Assembly (NCBI RefSeq): GCF_014646235.1
Contig: NZ_BMNB01000004.1
Location: forward strand, 1-64,000
DNA length: 64,000 nt
From: Micromonospora sonchi
GTDB taxonomy: Bacteria; Actinomycetota; Actinomycetes; Mycobacteriales; Micromonosporaceae
Direction of reading: 5' to 3'
Below, in pieces: positions 26,955 to 35,784 of this stretch. The position numbers and the translations under genes are program-made. Position 1 is the stretch's first letter; each line of letters opens with the position of its first letter. The notes under the pieces were generated by a model. It saw only the letters and a list, made by a program, of their open reading frames with translations, was not told the origin of the DNA and did not search any database.

Positions 26955-27145
26955 GCACCGGAAGCTACAGAGAGCCACCGACAAAGAGCTCAGAGTGTGC
27001 GACGGATGCAGGAGGAAGGGATCAGGCCACCCGTCGGGCTCGCCGTGCCGCAACCGTCGTCGTCGAGAGAGCTGTCTCCTGCTCGGCGTTCAACTGGTCC
27101 CGAGGGAACCGCGCGCGTGCTCACTCCCGGCCGACACCGCCAGTG

Positions 27146-27562
27146 CTACTCGGTGTCGGCGGGTAGGCGGGGCGGCTTGCCGCCGGTGGCGAGGAAGGCG
27201 GTCGCGATCTGGATGGCCGTGTCGGGTCGGATCCGTAGGTACTCGGCGGGATACTCGGTGGGTACTCCGCCGAGGTCAAAGCTGAGTCCGGCGGTCGGGG
27301 CCTCGACTGTCGGGTCGTTGAGGTATGCGCCGTCGGCGGCGATGTGCACGGCGAAGCTGTGGGTGGGGTGGCCCAGGCCGATCTGCAGGCCGGGGGGCAG
27401 TTCGTCCGGGTCGTCGATCGCCTGGCTGAAGATGGTGACCGCGACGGGCTCTCCGGCCTGGTGAATCTCGTGCAGTACGGCGCTCAGGGCGGCGGGGGCG
27501 CTCAGGTCGACCTCGTGGTTGTCGCGGTGGTCGCCCCGGTCGTATGCCCACGTCACCTTCAT
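27146..27562 (-). CDS. Imm1-family immunity protein for the adjacent deaminase toxin
   Basis: 138 residues from ATG 27562, overlapping the toxin stop as ATGA. The layout matches Imm1: an N-terminal helix (APAALSAVLHEIHQAGE), strands VAVTIF, LQIGLGHPTHSFAVHI, and a C-terminal RPDTAIQIATAFLATGGKPP. Imm1 proteins are common partners of deaminase and nuclease toxins in polymorphic toxin loci. Translational coupling to the toxin frame would ensure that immunity is made together with the toxin. Assignment by pattern and by context. Confidence 0.75.
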   Translation of the reverse strand: MKVTWAYDRGDHRDNHEVDLSAPAALSAVLHEIHQAGEPVAVTIFSQAIDDPDELPPGLQIGLGHPTHSFAVHIAADGAYLNDPTVEAPTAGLSFDLGGVPTEYPAEYLRIRPDTAIQIATAFLATGGKPPRLPADTE

Positions 27563-27885
27563 GCGATGGCCTTTCCGTTGCCGGTGTAGGTACGCCACAG
27601 ACGTACCTGCCCGTCATCGTCGCGTACGTACACGGTCAGCTGCGCACCGGACGGCAGCAGCCGGGCGAGGATCCTCTCGCAGCCGTAAGGCTCGTAGTCG
27701 CACGGCGGGTTGTTGGTCAGCACGACCGCGTGCGTTGCCTGTTCGCGGCGCATCCGGGCGGCGAGCTTGGCCTCGAGGTGGTCGGTCGTGGTGGCGATGA
27801 GCTTGTAGGCCGGTTTGAGGTCCGCAGCGGCTTCCGGGTCGCGGCCCGACTTCATGGGCACTCGTTGGCCGTTGATCAGTGCCAT
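27559..27885 (-). CDS. SCP1.201/DddA-like deaminase toxin domain (probably the -1 frame half of a frameshifted protein)
   Basis: The frame encodes a cytidine-deaminase-like toxin: the zinc/catalytic HLE (DHLEAKLAARMRR, His at residue 36) and the PC...C pair (NNPPCDYEPYGCERIL), then LLPSGAQLTVYV. This matches the SCP1.201-like/DddA family, some members of which deaminate cytosine in double-stranded DNA. ATG 27885 is the only standard start, but the frame is open upstream to 28050 and reads as a Pro/Ser/Thr linker followed by LPGWLTEAARDLPQRR, the usual pre-toxin region. No GTG or TTG occurs there. The likely route to the full toxin is a -1 frameshift from the upstream gene at 28041-28047, giving a protein of about 335 residues. 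Imm1 follows by ATGA overlap. Confidence 0.8.
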   Translation of the reverse strand: MALINGQRVPMKSGRDPEAAADLKPAYKLIATTTDHLEAKLAARMRREQATHAVVLTNNPPCDYEPYGCERILARLLPSGAQLTVYVRDDDGQVRLWRTYTGNGKAIA

Positions 27886-28007
27886 GCCGGACGTGGGGTC
27901 TTTCGCTCGCCGTTGGGGCAGGTCGCGGGCGGCCTCCGTCAGCCAGCCCGGAAGCCGTTCTGTTTCGGCCGGCGCCGGGGTTGGGCTCGCGGAGGTGTCG
28001 CTCGTGC

Positions 28008-28047
28008 CGGGCGGTCGGCTGACGCCGCCGCCCGTGGTCAGTTTCCC
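28008..28047 (-). promoter_or_regulatory. Candidate programmed -1 ribosomal frameshift site
   Basis: On the minus strand the slippery heptamer G GGA AAC (28047-28041) sits in the zero frame directly before TGA (28040-28038). After a 6-base spacer comes an 11-bp G/C-only stem (CGGGCGGCGGC, 28034-28024, with GCCG-A-CCGCCCG, 28019-28008), loop GTCA, one bulged A. A -1 slip bypasses the stop and enters the deaminase frame. All three elements and their spacing match the standard -1 frameshift design. Confidence 0.7.
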
Positions 28048-28565
28048 AGGTCACCGACCTGCCGGGCCTGCGCGAGTGCCGCTTCGACATGGTGGCGGGC
28101 CTCGCCTCCTCGGGCCCTGACTGCGGCAAGTCCCTGTCCGACCTGCTGCAGGCGGGCCAGCGTCGGTCCGGGTTGCCCACCCCGCAGCGCCGCGGCGACG
28201 AGTCGCCGGGCTTCCTCAATGCCCGCTGCCGCCGCCTCGACCGCCCCGTCGACAGCGGCGAAGGCCGCGACCAACGGCGCGAGCGCGGCGATGGCTTCCT
28301 GGGGCGACGGCTGTTGCGGTACCGCGGACACCGAGCGGGACGCCTCGCCCAGGATTCCACCGACCGTGCTCAGTCGTGTGTGGACCTGCTCTACCTGCTC
28401 GCGTACGCGAGCCAGCCCCACGGCGATGCCCGCGAAGCCCGCCCCGACGGCCTGTGCCGCGATCTGCTCGACGGCGTGGTCGACCCCGGCGACACCCTGC
28501 TGCGCGGTCGCCAGGCCTTCGGCCATCGCCCGCAGGTCATCACCGATGCTGTCGGTCAACGACAT
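28038..28565 (-). CDS. Helical N-terminal domain of a polymorphic deaminase toxin (zero frame)
   Basis: 175 residues from ATG 28565, preceded by AAGGGG. It is Ala-rich and helical throughout (AVEQIAAQAVGAGFAGIAV; VREQVEQVHTRLSTVGG; VEAALAQARQVGDLGN at the end), like the N-terminal WXG/LXG-style region of actinobacterial secreted polymorphic toxins. In relatives this region is fused in one frame to a Pro-rich linker and the DddA-like deaminase. Here the frame ends with TGA at 28040, inside a slippery-site/hairpin arrangement. Two products are therefore possible: a 175-residue short form and a frameshifted full toxin. A simple inactivating frameshift is the alternative. Confidence 0.7.
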   Translation of the reverse strand: MSLTDSIGDDLRAMAEGLATAQQGVAGVDHAVEQIAAQAVGAGFAGIAVGLARVREQVEQVHTRLSTVGGILGEASRSVSAVPQQPSPQEAIAALAPLVAAFAAVDGAVEAAAAGIEEARRLVAAALRGGQPGPTLARLQQVGQGLAAVRARGGEARHHVEAALAQARQVGDLGN

Positions 28566-29007
28566 GGTTCCGCCCCTTCACCCTTTCGGCTTCTGCGCCT
28601 CGATGAACCCTGGCACTCTAGAGATCGAGGTCGATAGGAACAACCCGCATCCGGAAGGCGCGCATGCCAAGACGCTCTTCGGTCCGGTGCGACCACAGGG
28701 CCAAGACTGTCCTGCCGGCCGTGGTCAGGGCGGACTCGACTACGGACCAGAGCAGGTCGGTGGTTGGCCCTCCGCGGTGTCCACCGCGGTCGTGACATGG
28801 ACGCTTCCGGCTGACCGTGACGGGGCGGATTCGGAGGCCGTGCTTGCGATGTTCGGGTCCGGGACGACGATGGTGCGGATCGTGGCTGTGGATGCGGACA
28901 CGAAGTCCCGCCCGGTGAAGGGAGTCTCGATGGCGGGCACTGCGGTTGCCGTCCTCGATCCGGGTTTCACCCTGCTGCCCGCCACCTCGTCGCGCAGGAG
29001 AAGGTCC
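28566..29007. other. Intergenic region without a supported gene
   Basis: A 442-base stretch upstream of the toxin operon. An open plus-strand frame with a fairly protein-like segment (AVLAMFGSGTTMVRIVAVDA near 28840-28900) exists but has no start with a ribosome site and no recognisable domain. The toxin promoter should lie here. Confidence 0.35.
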
Positions 29008-29550
29008 CTACCCTGCGGTGGGGGCGTCGTTGCATCGGTGGTGGGTGAGTGGTGGGGTCGAGGCCAGGAAGGTGAGGGATCCTTTCTGGTCGACTGTTGT
29101 GTACTGCTCGCTCATACCGATCTTGGTCGCGATGCGCAGCGATGTGGTGTTGTGCGGTCGGATCGTCGCCCAAATTCGAGGTAGGCCGGCGGCGAACCCT
29201 TCCCGCAGCACGAGGTGTGCGGCCTCGGTGGCGTACCCGTGGCCCTGGAATGCGTGCCTGATCTCGTAGCCGTTCTCGGGCTCGGTGATGCCGGTGCGGC
29301 CTGCGAACAGGCCGCAGTTGCCCAGGAGCCGGCTGGCGGACAGCTCGCGCACTGCGTACCAGAGCAGGCCGGTGTTCCGCTCAAGTTCGACGCGACGCTG
29401 GATCCACGACCGAGTCTGGTCGATGGAGGTGAACGGTCCGTCACCGATGAGGTGAGTCAGCGGGTCCGCGAACACCTCGTGCAGTTCGTCGGCGTCGCCG
29501 CTGCGGAATGGACGTAGGTCCAGTCGGCTGGTCGTGATCAACGGTCGCAT
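29008..29550 (-). CDS. GNAT-family N-acetyltransferase (RimJ/RimL-like)
   Basis: 180 residues from ATG 29550, preceded by GAAGGAG. Typical RimJ-type start (LITTSRLDLRPFRSGDADELHEV), a central SASRLLGNCGLFA strand, motif A ENGYEIRHAFQGHGYATEAA with the Q/R-x-x-G-x-G/A acetyl-CoA loop (QGHGYA), and the C-terminal TTSLRIATKIGM motif. It acetylates an amino group of a protein N-terminus or small molecule using acetyl-CoA; the substrate cannot be told. Monocistronic. Confidence 0.88.
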   Translation of the reverse strand: MRPLITTSRLDLRPFRSGDADELHEVFADPLTHLIGDGPFTSIDQTRSWIQRRVELERNTGLLWYAVRELSASRLLGNCGLFAGRTGITEPENGYEIRHAFQGHGYATEAAHLVLREGFAAGLPRIWATIRPHNTTSLRIATKIGMSEQYTTVDQKGSLTFLASTPPLTHHRCNDAPTAG

Positions 29551-30347
29551 GGCGCTCCTTCGATCTCAGCGGGCCGATCGACGCCGCGGGTCGGTCGGCG
29601 GCTGTGGCTTGATCGCTGCGGTCTTGTCTCCTCCGACGCCGTCCCATTTCGGCTCGGTGCCCGGCCGTGTCAACGCCGGTTGAGAGTTTTCACGCGGCGT
29701 CGACAGGCCGGCCCGGATCCGGCAGGCGACCGCTGGCCGTGCTCCCTGGGGTCGGCGGCCGGCCCTGGTGTGAGCCCGACGGCGTAGTCGCGCCTCGGCG
29801 TGCCGTCACCTTATGCGGCTGCGGCTGCGCGTCGGCAGGTCGCGGTTGCTCGACGGCGGGGGTGGAAGCCGGGACCTGCCCATCTGCCTCCGGTCACGGC
29901 GCGGAACCCCCGCGCCCCGTTCGAAGCACGGGTCACCTCTGGAACATGGGTCAAGATCGCTGCCCGGCCCCTGGATGTCGAGATCGGTTGTCGGCTCTGT
30001 TCGACACCGCGTCCGAGGGCTGCACTGGCAGGGAGGCAGATGCCCCCGTTGCGACCCCACCGCATCAGAGTCGGCAGGTGCCTGGGTTCAGTGTCGAACC
30101 GCTCGGCGATTGGCGCCGGGGCAGTCTGCACCGCGACGGCAGGCGGGATGGGCGCACCGGCGACCAACAGCGGCTGCGTCGTTGTGGCCGGTAGTGGACG
30201 ACGCAGATCGATTGGACCCGCGTGGCCGCGATGGCGACCCGACGCCATCTCGGCCACACAAGGAGCGGACGGATGAGAAGGAGTGACCTCCTCACACGTC
30301 CGTTCGCGTCACCGACCCGTCAGCTCTGTCGAAGGAGGCACGGCACC
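29551..30347. other. Long intergenic region without a supported gene
   Basis: Nearly 800 bases between the GNAT gene and the MurC-like gene. Several frames are open on both strands but all are Arg/Ala/Pro-rich and lack starts with ribosome sites. Near the right end AAGGAGTGACCTCCT (30278-30292) forms a small inverted repeat just upstream of the MurC-like start and could affect its translation. Confidence 0.35.
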
Positions 30348-31796
30348 ATGACCGACACGATCCCCGGTAGCCCGAGCACCGAGGCGACCTACAGCGGCCC
30401 GGTCGATCTGACCCGCCCGCACTTCGTGGGCGTGGGCGAGCCGGTCCTGTCCGGCCTGGCCCGGCTGCTGGCCGAGCTGGGCCACCAGATCAGCGGCAGC
30501 GCCATACGCGAAACGGCCACTTTCAGAGGGCTGCGCACGGCCGGTGTTCGCGTGCGCCTGGGCGACGACGTGGCACATGTCGAGGGCGCAAGCTGCGTGG
30601 TCTGCCCGGCGAGCGCCCAGAACATGCTGGAGGTTCGGGCGGCGCGTGCCGCTGGCATCCCCGTGGTGCACCCGGCGCAGGTCCTCGACCGGCTGGCCGA
30701 CGGGCGGCAGCTGGTGGCGGTGGCCGGGTCGCACGGCAAGTCCACCACCGCCGGCATGCTGGCGCACATCCTGCGGACCTGCGGACAGGACCCGACCTAC
30801 CTGATCGGCGCCGACCTGACCGGGCCGGGCTCCGGTGCCCAGCTCGGCCGGTCGAGGCTGCTGGTCGCCGAGGCCGACGAGTCGGACCGCTCGTTCCACT
30901 ACCTCACCCCGTCGATCGCGGTCATCACCAACGTGACCGACGCGCACCCGGAGAACTTCACCAGCCACGCCGACCTGCTGCGCGCCTACGTCACGTTCGG
31001 GTGCCGGACCGCAGTGAACGGCTTCCTGGTCGTCAACGCCGACTGCGTGGGCGCCACGGTGGCCGCCCAGGTCATCGCCGACGAGCGACCCGACCTGACG
31101 GTGCTGCGCTATGGCCGGGACCGGACGGCGGATGTCCGGCTCCTGGACGTGCACGCCGAGGGGTGGAGCGCGTCGACCACGGTGCGGATGCCGGATGACA
31201 CACAGGTCCGGCTGACCCTGCCGACCCCGGCGGCGCATCACCTGGGCAACGCGGCGGCGGCCATAGCGTGCGCGGTGGCCCTCGGGCTCGACCCCACCGA
31301 GGTGGGCGGGGCGTTGTGCACGTTCGCCGGGGTGCGCCGCCGGCTCGAACATGTCGACACCCGGGCCGGGGTGACGGTCGTCGACTCCTACGCCGCCCAT
31401 CCGCACGAGATCGCCGCCGACCTGGAAGCCGCGCGCACCCTGGCCCGGGGGCGGGTGTTCGTGGTGTTCCAGCCGTCCGGAAATGCCCGCGTCCTGGCCT
31501 TCGGGGAGCGGATCGGGAGGGTCCTAGCGGACCACGCCGACCACGTCCTGCTGCTCGATGTGCAGGGCACCGTGCCGGAGGGCCAGCCGGCAGCGGACCT
31601 TACCGCCATCATGGCCCAGCTGCGCGACGGTGCCTACTGCCTGCCCATCGGGCCCGACCACGCGGCCCGGGTGATCGCGCGGATGGCCGGACGTGGCGAC
31701 CTGGTGCTGACGATGGGCACCGGCGACGTGACCAGCTACGGTGCAGCGATCCTGGACAAACTGAGCTGCCGATCCGAGGTGACCCTGTCGGCCTGA
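30348..31796 (+). CDS. MurC-like Mur ligase (UDP-MurNAc-L-alanine ligase homologue)
   Basis: 482 residues from ATG 30348 with GAAGGAGG at ideal spacing; an in-frame ATG at 30273 also has AGGAG upstream. It has the Mur ligase layout: N-terminal nucleotide-binding domain (HFVGVGEPVLSGLARLLAEL), P-loop VAGSHGKSTTAGML at about 128-141, the central VAEADESDRSFHYL motif (about 175), NVTDAHPEN, and a C-terminal ADLEAARTL and FQPSGNAR region. Mur ligases join an amino acid to a nucleotide-sugar using ATP. It lies outside a dcw cluster and next to a murF remnant, and the normal His of 'DH-E' is replaced (DAHPEN). It may be a second MurC or an enzyme of a secondary pathway. Confidence 0.85.
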   Translation: MTDTIPGSPSTEATYSGPVDLTRPHFVGVGEPVLSGLARLLAELGHQISGSAIRETATFRGLRTAGVRVRLGDDVAHVEGASCVVCPASAQNMLEVRAARAAGIPVVHPAQVLDRLADGRQLVAVAGSHGKSTTAGMLAHILRTCGQDPTYLIGADLTGPGSGAQLGRSRLLVAEADESDRSFHYLTPSIAVITNVTDAHPENFTSHADLLRAYVTFGCRTAVNGFLVVNADCVGATVAAQVIADERPDLTVLRYGRDRTADVRLLDVHAEGWSASTTVRMPDDTQVRLTLPTPAAHHLGNAAAAIACAVALGLDPTEVGGALCTFAGVRRRLEHVDTRAGVTVVDSYAAHPHEIAADLEAARTLARGRVFVVFQPSGNARVLAFGERIGRVLADHADHVLLLDVQGTVPEGQPAADLTAIMAQLRDGAYCLPIGPDHAARVIARMAGRGDLVLTMGTGDVTSYGAAILDKLSCRSEVTLSA

Positions 31797-31849
31797 TCTC
31801 CTTCCGTCAAGGGCTGACGCTGCCGGGTCACTCGACCGTCTGCTGGCCC

Positions 31850-32330
31850 GGTGAGCAGTCCCGCGCTGTTGGTTACCTTGACCTGGGTCCAGTCGCCCAG
31901 GGCCGCACGCAGCAACTCCACGCCTCGGACACGTCCGCTGTGCGGCCCACAGCCATGCCGCCCGCCGGGTGTACTCGCCGATCGCGACCAGCCGCCCGGC
32001 TCTGGTCCAGCGGCCTGCTGCCCGATCTGCCGGCGCACCTGCGGGAAGGGTGCTCACCCAACTCGGCCATCTCGCCGAGCACTGCGACCGACCGCCGGCC
32101 TTCGCTGGCCTTCGCGTGCGACGCCCGCATCGCGGCGCGCATCGCACCCAGCACAGCGTTGCGGGCGCCGTTGACAGCGGCCCTCCGGCCGGCCGGGGCG
32201 GGTGGTAACGGTGCCCTGCCCGGAGACGCTGCCCGGCCGCCGCCTCGATCGGGTGTCCCAGCTTCACAGAGCGGCGGACGCCTGACGCGGCTCGTACGGG
32301 CGCAGTCCTCCTCAGGGCCATGAAGGGCTG
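31850..32330 (-). pseudogene. Decayed MurF C-terminal fragment
   Basis: On the minus strand, pieces of a MurF C-terminal domain appear in order but in different frames: AVLGAMRAAMRA, then EGRRSVAVLGEMAELGEH, GRLVAIGEYTRRAA, and ALGDWTQVKVTNSAGLLT. The SVAVLGEMAELGEH stretch is very characteristic of MurF. At least two frameshifts separate the pieces and no N-terminal ligase domain is present. The remnant lies next to, and convergent with, the MurC-like gene. Confidence 0.65.
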
Positions 32331-32368
32331 CAGAGCCTCGCGCCCGGCTCGAAGGGCTGCCGGTGCCG

Positions 32369-33283
32369 TTACAGGTCGATGGTGGCGGTGACGAGGTGGT
32401 GGTCGGATGGGTACGGCGGCCCGTCGGGGATGTGGACCTGGTAGCTGCTGGGGATGACGTGTGGGCGCATGGCGTTGTTGACCAGCAGGTAGTCGATGAG
32501 GTCAGGGCCGCCTTCACCGGGCTTGTCGATGATGGTGGGCGCGATGACGAAGTCGGGGTTGGCGAGCCAGGCGAGTTCGGCGATGGCGTGGTAGCCGGCG
32601 CCGTCGAGTCGGCGGTTGCTGATCGGGTCCCATCGGCCGATGAGGTGGTCGAGGGCGTCGGTGTCGGCTTCCCAGTGCCCTTCGGGGGTGCCGTCGTCGA
32701 TCCGTTTGCCTTTGTGTGTGCGGATGTGGTGGTTCGCGGCGTGCCAGTCCCGTTGGGGGAGGTGTCCGCCGCTTGCGGTGGAGTTGAGGTCGCCGCCGCC
32801 GATGAACGGGAGCGGGTCGTTGCCGTAGCGGTCGAGCAGTTTCGTCTCTTCCAGGCGGGCGGAGCCGCTGCGGGAGTTGAAGTGGGCGACCCAGGCGCCG
32901 AACTCGGCACCGGTGGTGTTGACCCGGAACCGGCCGACGTTGCGTTTGTCGGGGAAGACGTCGGGGTCGTGCGGGTCGTCGCCGGGCCAGGCCAGGTGGG
33001 TGACGAGGTTGGCGTTGTAGAAGATGGCTGGTGGGATGGGTCCGTGCTGGCTGGTGCCGAGGAGCCCGGTGTAGGGGGCGTGGTGGACCTCGGTGAGGGC
33101 TTTCTCCGCCAGGCGTAAGCCTTCGTGCTGGTTCCGCCGGTAGTGCTTGGCTTCGCAGAAGAGGATGATCGCGGGCGGAACGTCGAGGGCGGCGAACGTC
33201 TGTTGCAAGGGCCGCATGTTGAAGGTGCCGTCGCGGTAGCCGCCCGCCTCGTAGTTGTAGGTCGCGATCAGCAGGCGCGTCAT
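32369..33283 (-). CDS. Endonuclease/exonuclease/phosphatase (EEP) family protein
   Basis: 304 residues. ATG 33283 shares a base with the stop of the helicase gene (TGATG), so the two are coupled. It has EEP-fold marks: a first strand LLIATYNYE, metal-binding Glu in LFCEAKHYR (about 43), the AWVAHFNSRSGSARL block, GGDLNSTASGG (Asp-x-Asn, about 145) and a final PYPSDHHLVTATI with the catalytic Asp-His. Members hydrolyse phosphodiester bonds in nucleic acids, phospholipids or phosphosugars. There is no signal peptide. The partnership with a helicase suggests a nucleic-acid substrate. Confidence 0.82.
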   Translation of the reverse strand: MTRLLIATYNYEAGGYRDGTFNMRPLQQTFAALDVPPAIILFCEAKHYRRNQHEGLRLAEKALTEVHHAPYTGLLGTSQHGPIPPAIFYNANLVTHLAWPGDDPHDPDVFPDKRNVGRFRVNTTGAEFGAWVAHFNSRSGSARLEETKLLDRYGNDPLPFIGGGDLNSTASGGHLPQRDWHAANHHIRTHKGKRIDDGTPEGHWEADTDALDHLIGRWDPISNRRLDGAGYHAIAELAWLANPDFVIAPTIIDKPGEGGPDLIDYLLVNNAMRPHVIPSSYQVHIPDGPPYPSDHHLVTATIDL

Positions 33284-35784
33284 CAGCGGGTCCCTTCGGA
33301 TGTGGTGGATGGCGAGTGCTGGTGCCGGTGTCCCGCCGGAAGGAGCGAGACGTCGGGCTGCAGGCGTGGAGCCGGCCCGCCTGGACGGCTCGGTGCGGGA
33401 CGGGGTTCGGTGGGTTCGTTGTCGTCGCTTGTGCGGCCGCTTCGGCTTGCGGTGACCTGGTGCATGCCGGTCCAGCCGCTGGCGATCTCCCATTGCATCC
33501 CGATCGCGTCGAGTGCGGCGACCCGGTCCTGGGGGAGTTTGCCGTCACGTCGCGCGATGCGCTGGGCATGGATCCACCGGGATAGGTCGATGTCGTCTTC
33601 GCGGTGGCCTCTGCGTGGGTGCAGGTGTCCTTCGCGGTGGGAGAACGTGGTGGCGGTGGCGAGGTTGCGGTGCCAGGCGGCGTCGCGGATTGACCATTGC
33701 ATGCCGAGTGCTTCGAGGCTGCGTGTGCGGTCGTCGTTGAGGCGTCCGAGTCGGTGATCGGTGCGTCGGGCGGCGAGCCAGTCGTAGAGGTTGATGCCGT
33801 TGACGGTCGCGCCATAGGGGACCTGGATGTGGCCGTGGGTGGCGTGGAAGTGCTGGAGGGCGGTGAAGCCGTCGTGGTAGGAGGGGCGTTTGACGGTCCA
33901 GGCGATCCCGAGGTCGGTGAGGGCGGTGATCCGGTTGTCGGGGAGGGTGTTCTTGCGGTGGTAGCGGCGCTGTTGTCCTAGCCACAGGTTGAGGTCGAGT
34001 CCGTCGATGACATGGCCGGTGGGCACGTCGAGGTGGCCGTGTTCGGCGCGGAACGCGGTGGCGGCGGCGATGCCCCGCTCCCAGGCCCGCGTCATGGGTG
34101 TCCAGTCGAAGCCGATGTCGTTCAGGTGCTGGACGCGGTCCTGTGGAAGCCGGCGTGCTTCGTACTCGGCACGCTGCCGCGCAATCCAGCGTTCCAGTCG
34201 CACGCCGTGGCGTACGTGGCCGACGGGCACCCGCAGGTGTCCGTGGTCGGCGTGGAACGCGCGGAGGGCGGCGTACCCGACAAGCCACTCCGAGGTGGTC
34301 TCCTCCAGCACCCGCACGGTGAGGGTCCGCAGCAGGTCCTCGGAGGCGTAGCCGTCGGGCAGGCGGACGAGCAGCTGCGGCGGCAGCGCCGCGGCCCCCG
34401 TGGACGCCTTCGTGCGCTGGGTGTCGAGGTCGGCGGCCAGGCCGTTGTCGTGGGCGCGCAGCGCGCGCAGCACCTGCAACAGGGTGGTCCATTCGGCCAG
34501 GTCCGCGGCGAGGTCGCGGGCGGTCTCGGCCGGATCGTCAGGCAGCAGGACCGGGAGCAGGATCGTGGCGATGCCGGACCCGGCGGGGTTGCGGCGCAGT
34601 GCCCGGCCGACGGCCTGGATGACGTCGGACTCGGACTCCTTCGGGGCGGTGAAGACGACGGCGTCGACGGCGGGCACGTCAACGCCCTCGCCCAGGCACC
34701 GTGAGTTGGAGATCACCGTCCAGCCGTCCTCGGGAGGGTCGGCGAGGTTGGCCAGATGGATCTGCCGCTGCATCATCGTCTGGGTGCCGTCGACATGCCC
34801 GACCGTCAGGCGGCCCTTGGGACGGTCCTGCTCAGGCAGGGCAGCCAAGGCGGCCGGCAGAGTACGGGAGAACTCCTGGGACTGGGCCACCCGTGGGGTG
34901 AACACCAGCACCCGGCGAAGACCGAACTCGGCGGCAGCGCGGGCGAGCGCGGTCTGCACCACTGCGGTGCGCAGCGGCGCCGCGCCGGCACGCACGACGG
35001 CGTGGGGGTCGAGGCGACGCAGGGTCGACAGCGCTTCGTCGGAGGTCACCCCGATCACCACGATGCGGTAGTCCTCGAGCCAGCCATCGGTGATCGCGCT
35101 CGCGAACGGGTAGCTGTAGTGGACCGGGCCGAACACGTCCGCGTCGTCCATCGACAACACGTCCTCACCGCCACGGCCCGCGCGGCGTCGTGCGCTGAGG
35201 ACCCGTGGTGTGGCGGTCATGTACAGCCGCCGGGTGGCCGGCAGGTGCTCGTCACGGTGCACCAGGGCAACGTGTTTGCCGGGCCATCCGGCGGTGTGGT
35301 GCGCCTCGTCGATCACCAACAGACTCGCGGCGGTGTCCGTGGCGTGCAGCCCCGCGCCCACCAGAGCCGCGGAAGCATGAGTTACCAGGATCAGCCGCAA
35401 ACGGCTGGTAGGAGTTCGCCGGACCCAGTCCGCGATCTCGCCCGGCCGCGTGGTGACCGGACACTGAAGGTCGGTCGTGCGCACCGCCGTGTCGGCGACG
35501 GTGTCGTCGCTGCACACCGCGAGTACCTGCACCGCCATGCCGGCAGCGGCCCACACCGCCAGGGTCTGCGCGAGCAGGGGCAGCGACGGGCAGGCCACCA
35601 CCACCAGCCCGGTCGGGCAGAGCCGGACGGCGGCGTGCACCGCGACAAGGGACTTGCCGCTACCGCATGCCGCCCGGAACTGGCCGCGACCACCATCGGC
35701 CTGGCCCTCCACGATCGCCTCGACGGCCTCCTGCTGGTAGTCCCGCAGAGGCGGCAGCTTCTCGACCGCTGGTAAGTCCTTCAC
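33283..35784 (-). CDS. SF2 DEAD/DEAH-type helicase with C-terminal helicase-associated (HA) repeats
   Basis: 833 residues from GTG 35784, overlapping the previous stop (GTGA). Motifs: Q-like LRDYQQEAVEAI (about 13), Walker A ACGSGKSLVAV (about 40), motif II LLVIDEAHHTAGW (about 155), motif III MTATPR, then the second RecA fold with VLVFTPRV, SNSRCLGEGVDVP and QAVGRALRRNP (motif VI). After about residue 520 come four ~65-residue HA repeats, each with an 'AF.AEHGHL.VP..HV..G..L..W' pattern and ending 'L..IG..W'. HA-repeat helicases are common in actinobacteria; the repeats probably bind DNA. The tail after about 765 is Pro/Ser-rich. It lies between a lipoprotein gene and an EEP gene in a tightly coupled set. 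Confidence 0.88.
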   Translation of the reverse strand: MKDLPAVEKLPPLRDYQQEAVEAIVEGQADGGRGQFRAACGSGKSLVAVHAAVRLCPTGLVVVACPSLPLLAQTLAVWAAAGMAVQVLAVCSDDTVADTAVRTTDLQCPVTTRPGEIADWVRRTPTSRLRLILVTHASAALVGAGLHATDTAASLLVIDEAHHTAGWPGKHVALVHRDEHLPATRRLYMTATPRVLSARRRAGRGGEDVLSMDDADVFGPVHYSYPFASAITDGWLEDYRIVVIGVTSDEALSTLRRLDPHAVVRAGAAPLRTAVVQTALARAAAEFGLRRVLVFTPRVAQSQEFSRTLPAALAALPEQDRPKGRLTVGHVDGTQTMMQRQIHLANLADPPEDGWTVISNSRCLGEGVDVPAVDAVVFTAPKESESDVIQAVGRALRRNPAGSGIATILLPVLLPDDPAETARDLAADLAEWTTLLQVLRALRAHDNGLAADLDTQRTKASTGAAALPPQLLVRLPDGYASEDLLRTLTVRVLEETTSEWLVGYAALRAFHADHGHLRVPVGHVRHGVRLERWIARQRAEYEARRLPQDRVQHLNDIGFDWTPMTRAWERGIAAATAFRAEHGHLDVPTGHVIDGLDLNLWLGQQRRYHRKNTLPDNRITALTDLGIAWTVKRPSYHDGFTALQHFHATHGHIQVPYGATVNGINLYDWLAARRTDHRLGRLNDDRTRSLEALGMQWSIRDAAWHRNLATATTFSHREGHLHPRRGHREDDIDLSRWIHAQRIARRDGKLPQDRVAALDAIGMQWEIASGWTGMHQVTASRSGRTSDDNEPTEPRPAPSRPGGPAPRLQPDVSLLPAGHRHQHSPSTTSEGTR

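Noticed and set aside
27544..29184. Long plus-strand frame opposite the toxin and Imm1 genes
   Set aside because: The deaminase and Imm1 motifs are on the minus strand; only the piece near 28790-28980 looked protein-like and it lacks a start.
29667..30276. Overlapping 150-175-codon frames between the GNAT and MurC-like genes
   Set aside because: Several frames are open at once on both strands, all Arg/Gly/Pro-rich, without ribosome sites; typical of non-coding high-GC DNA.
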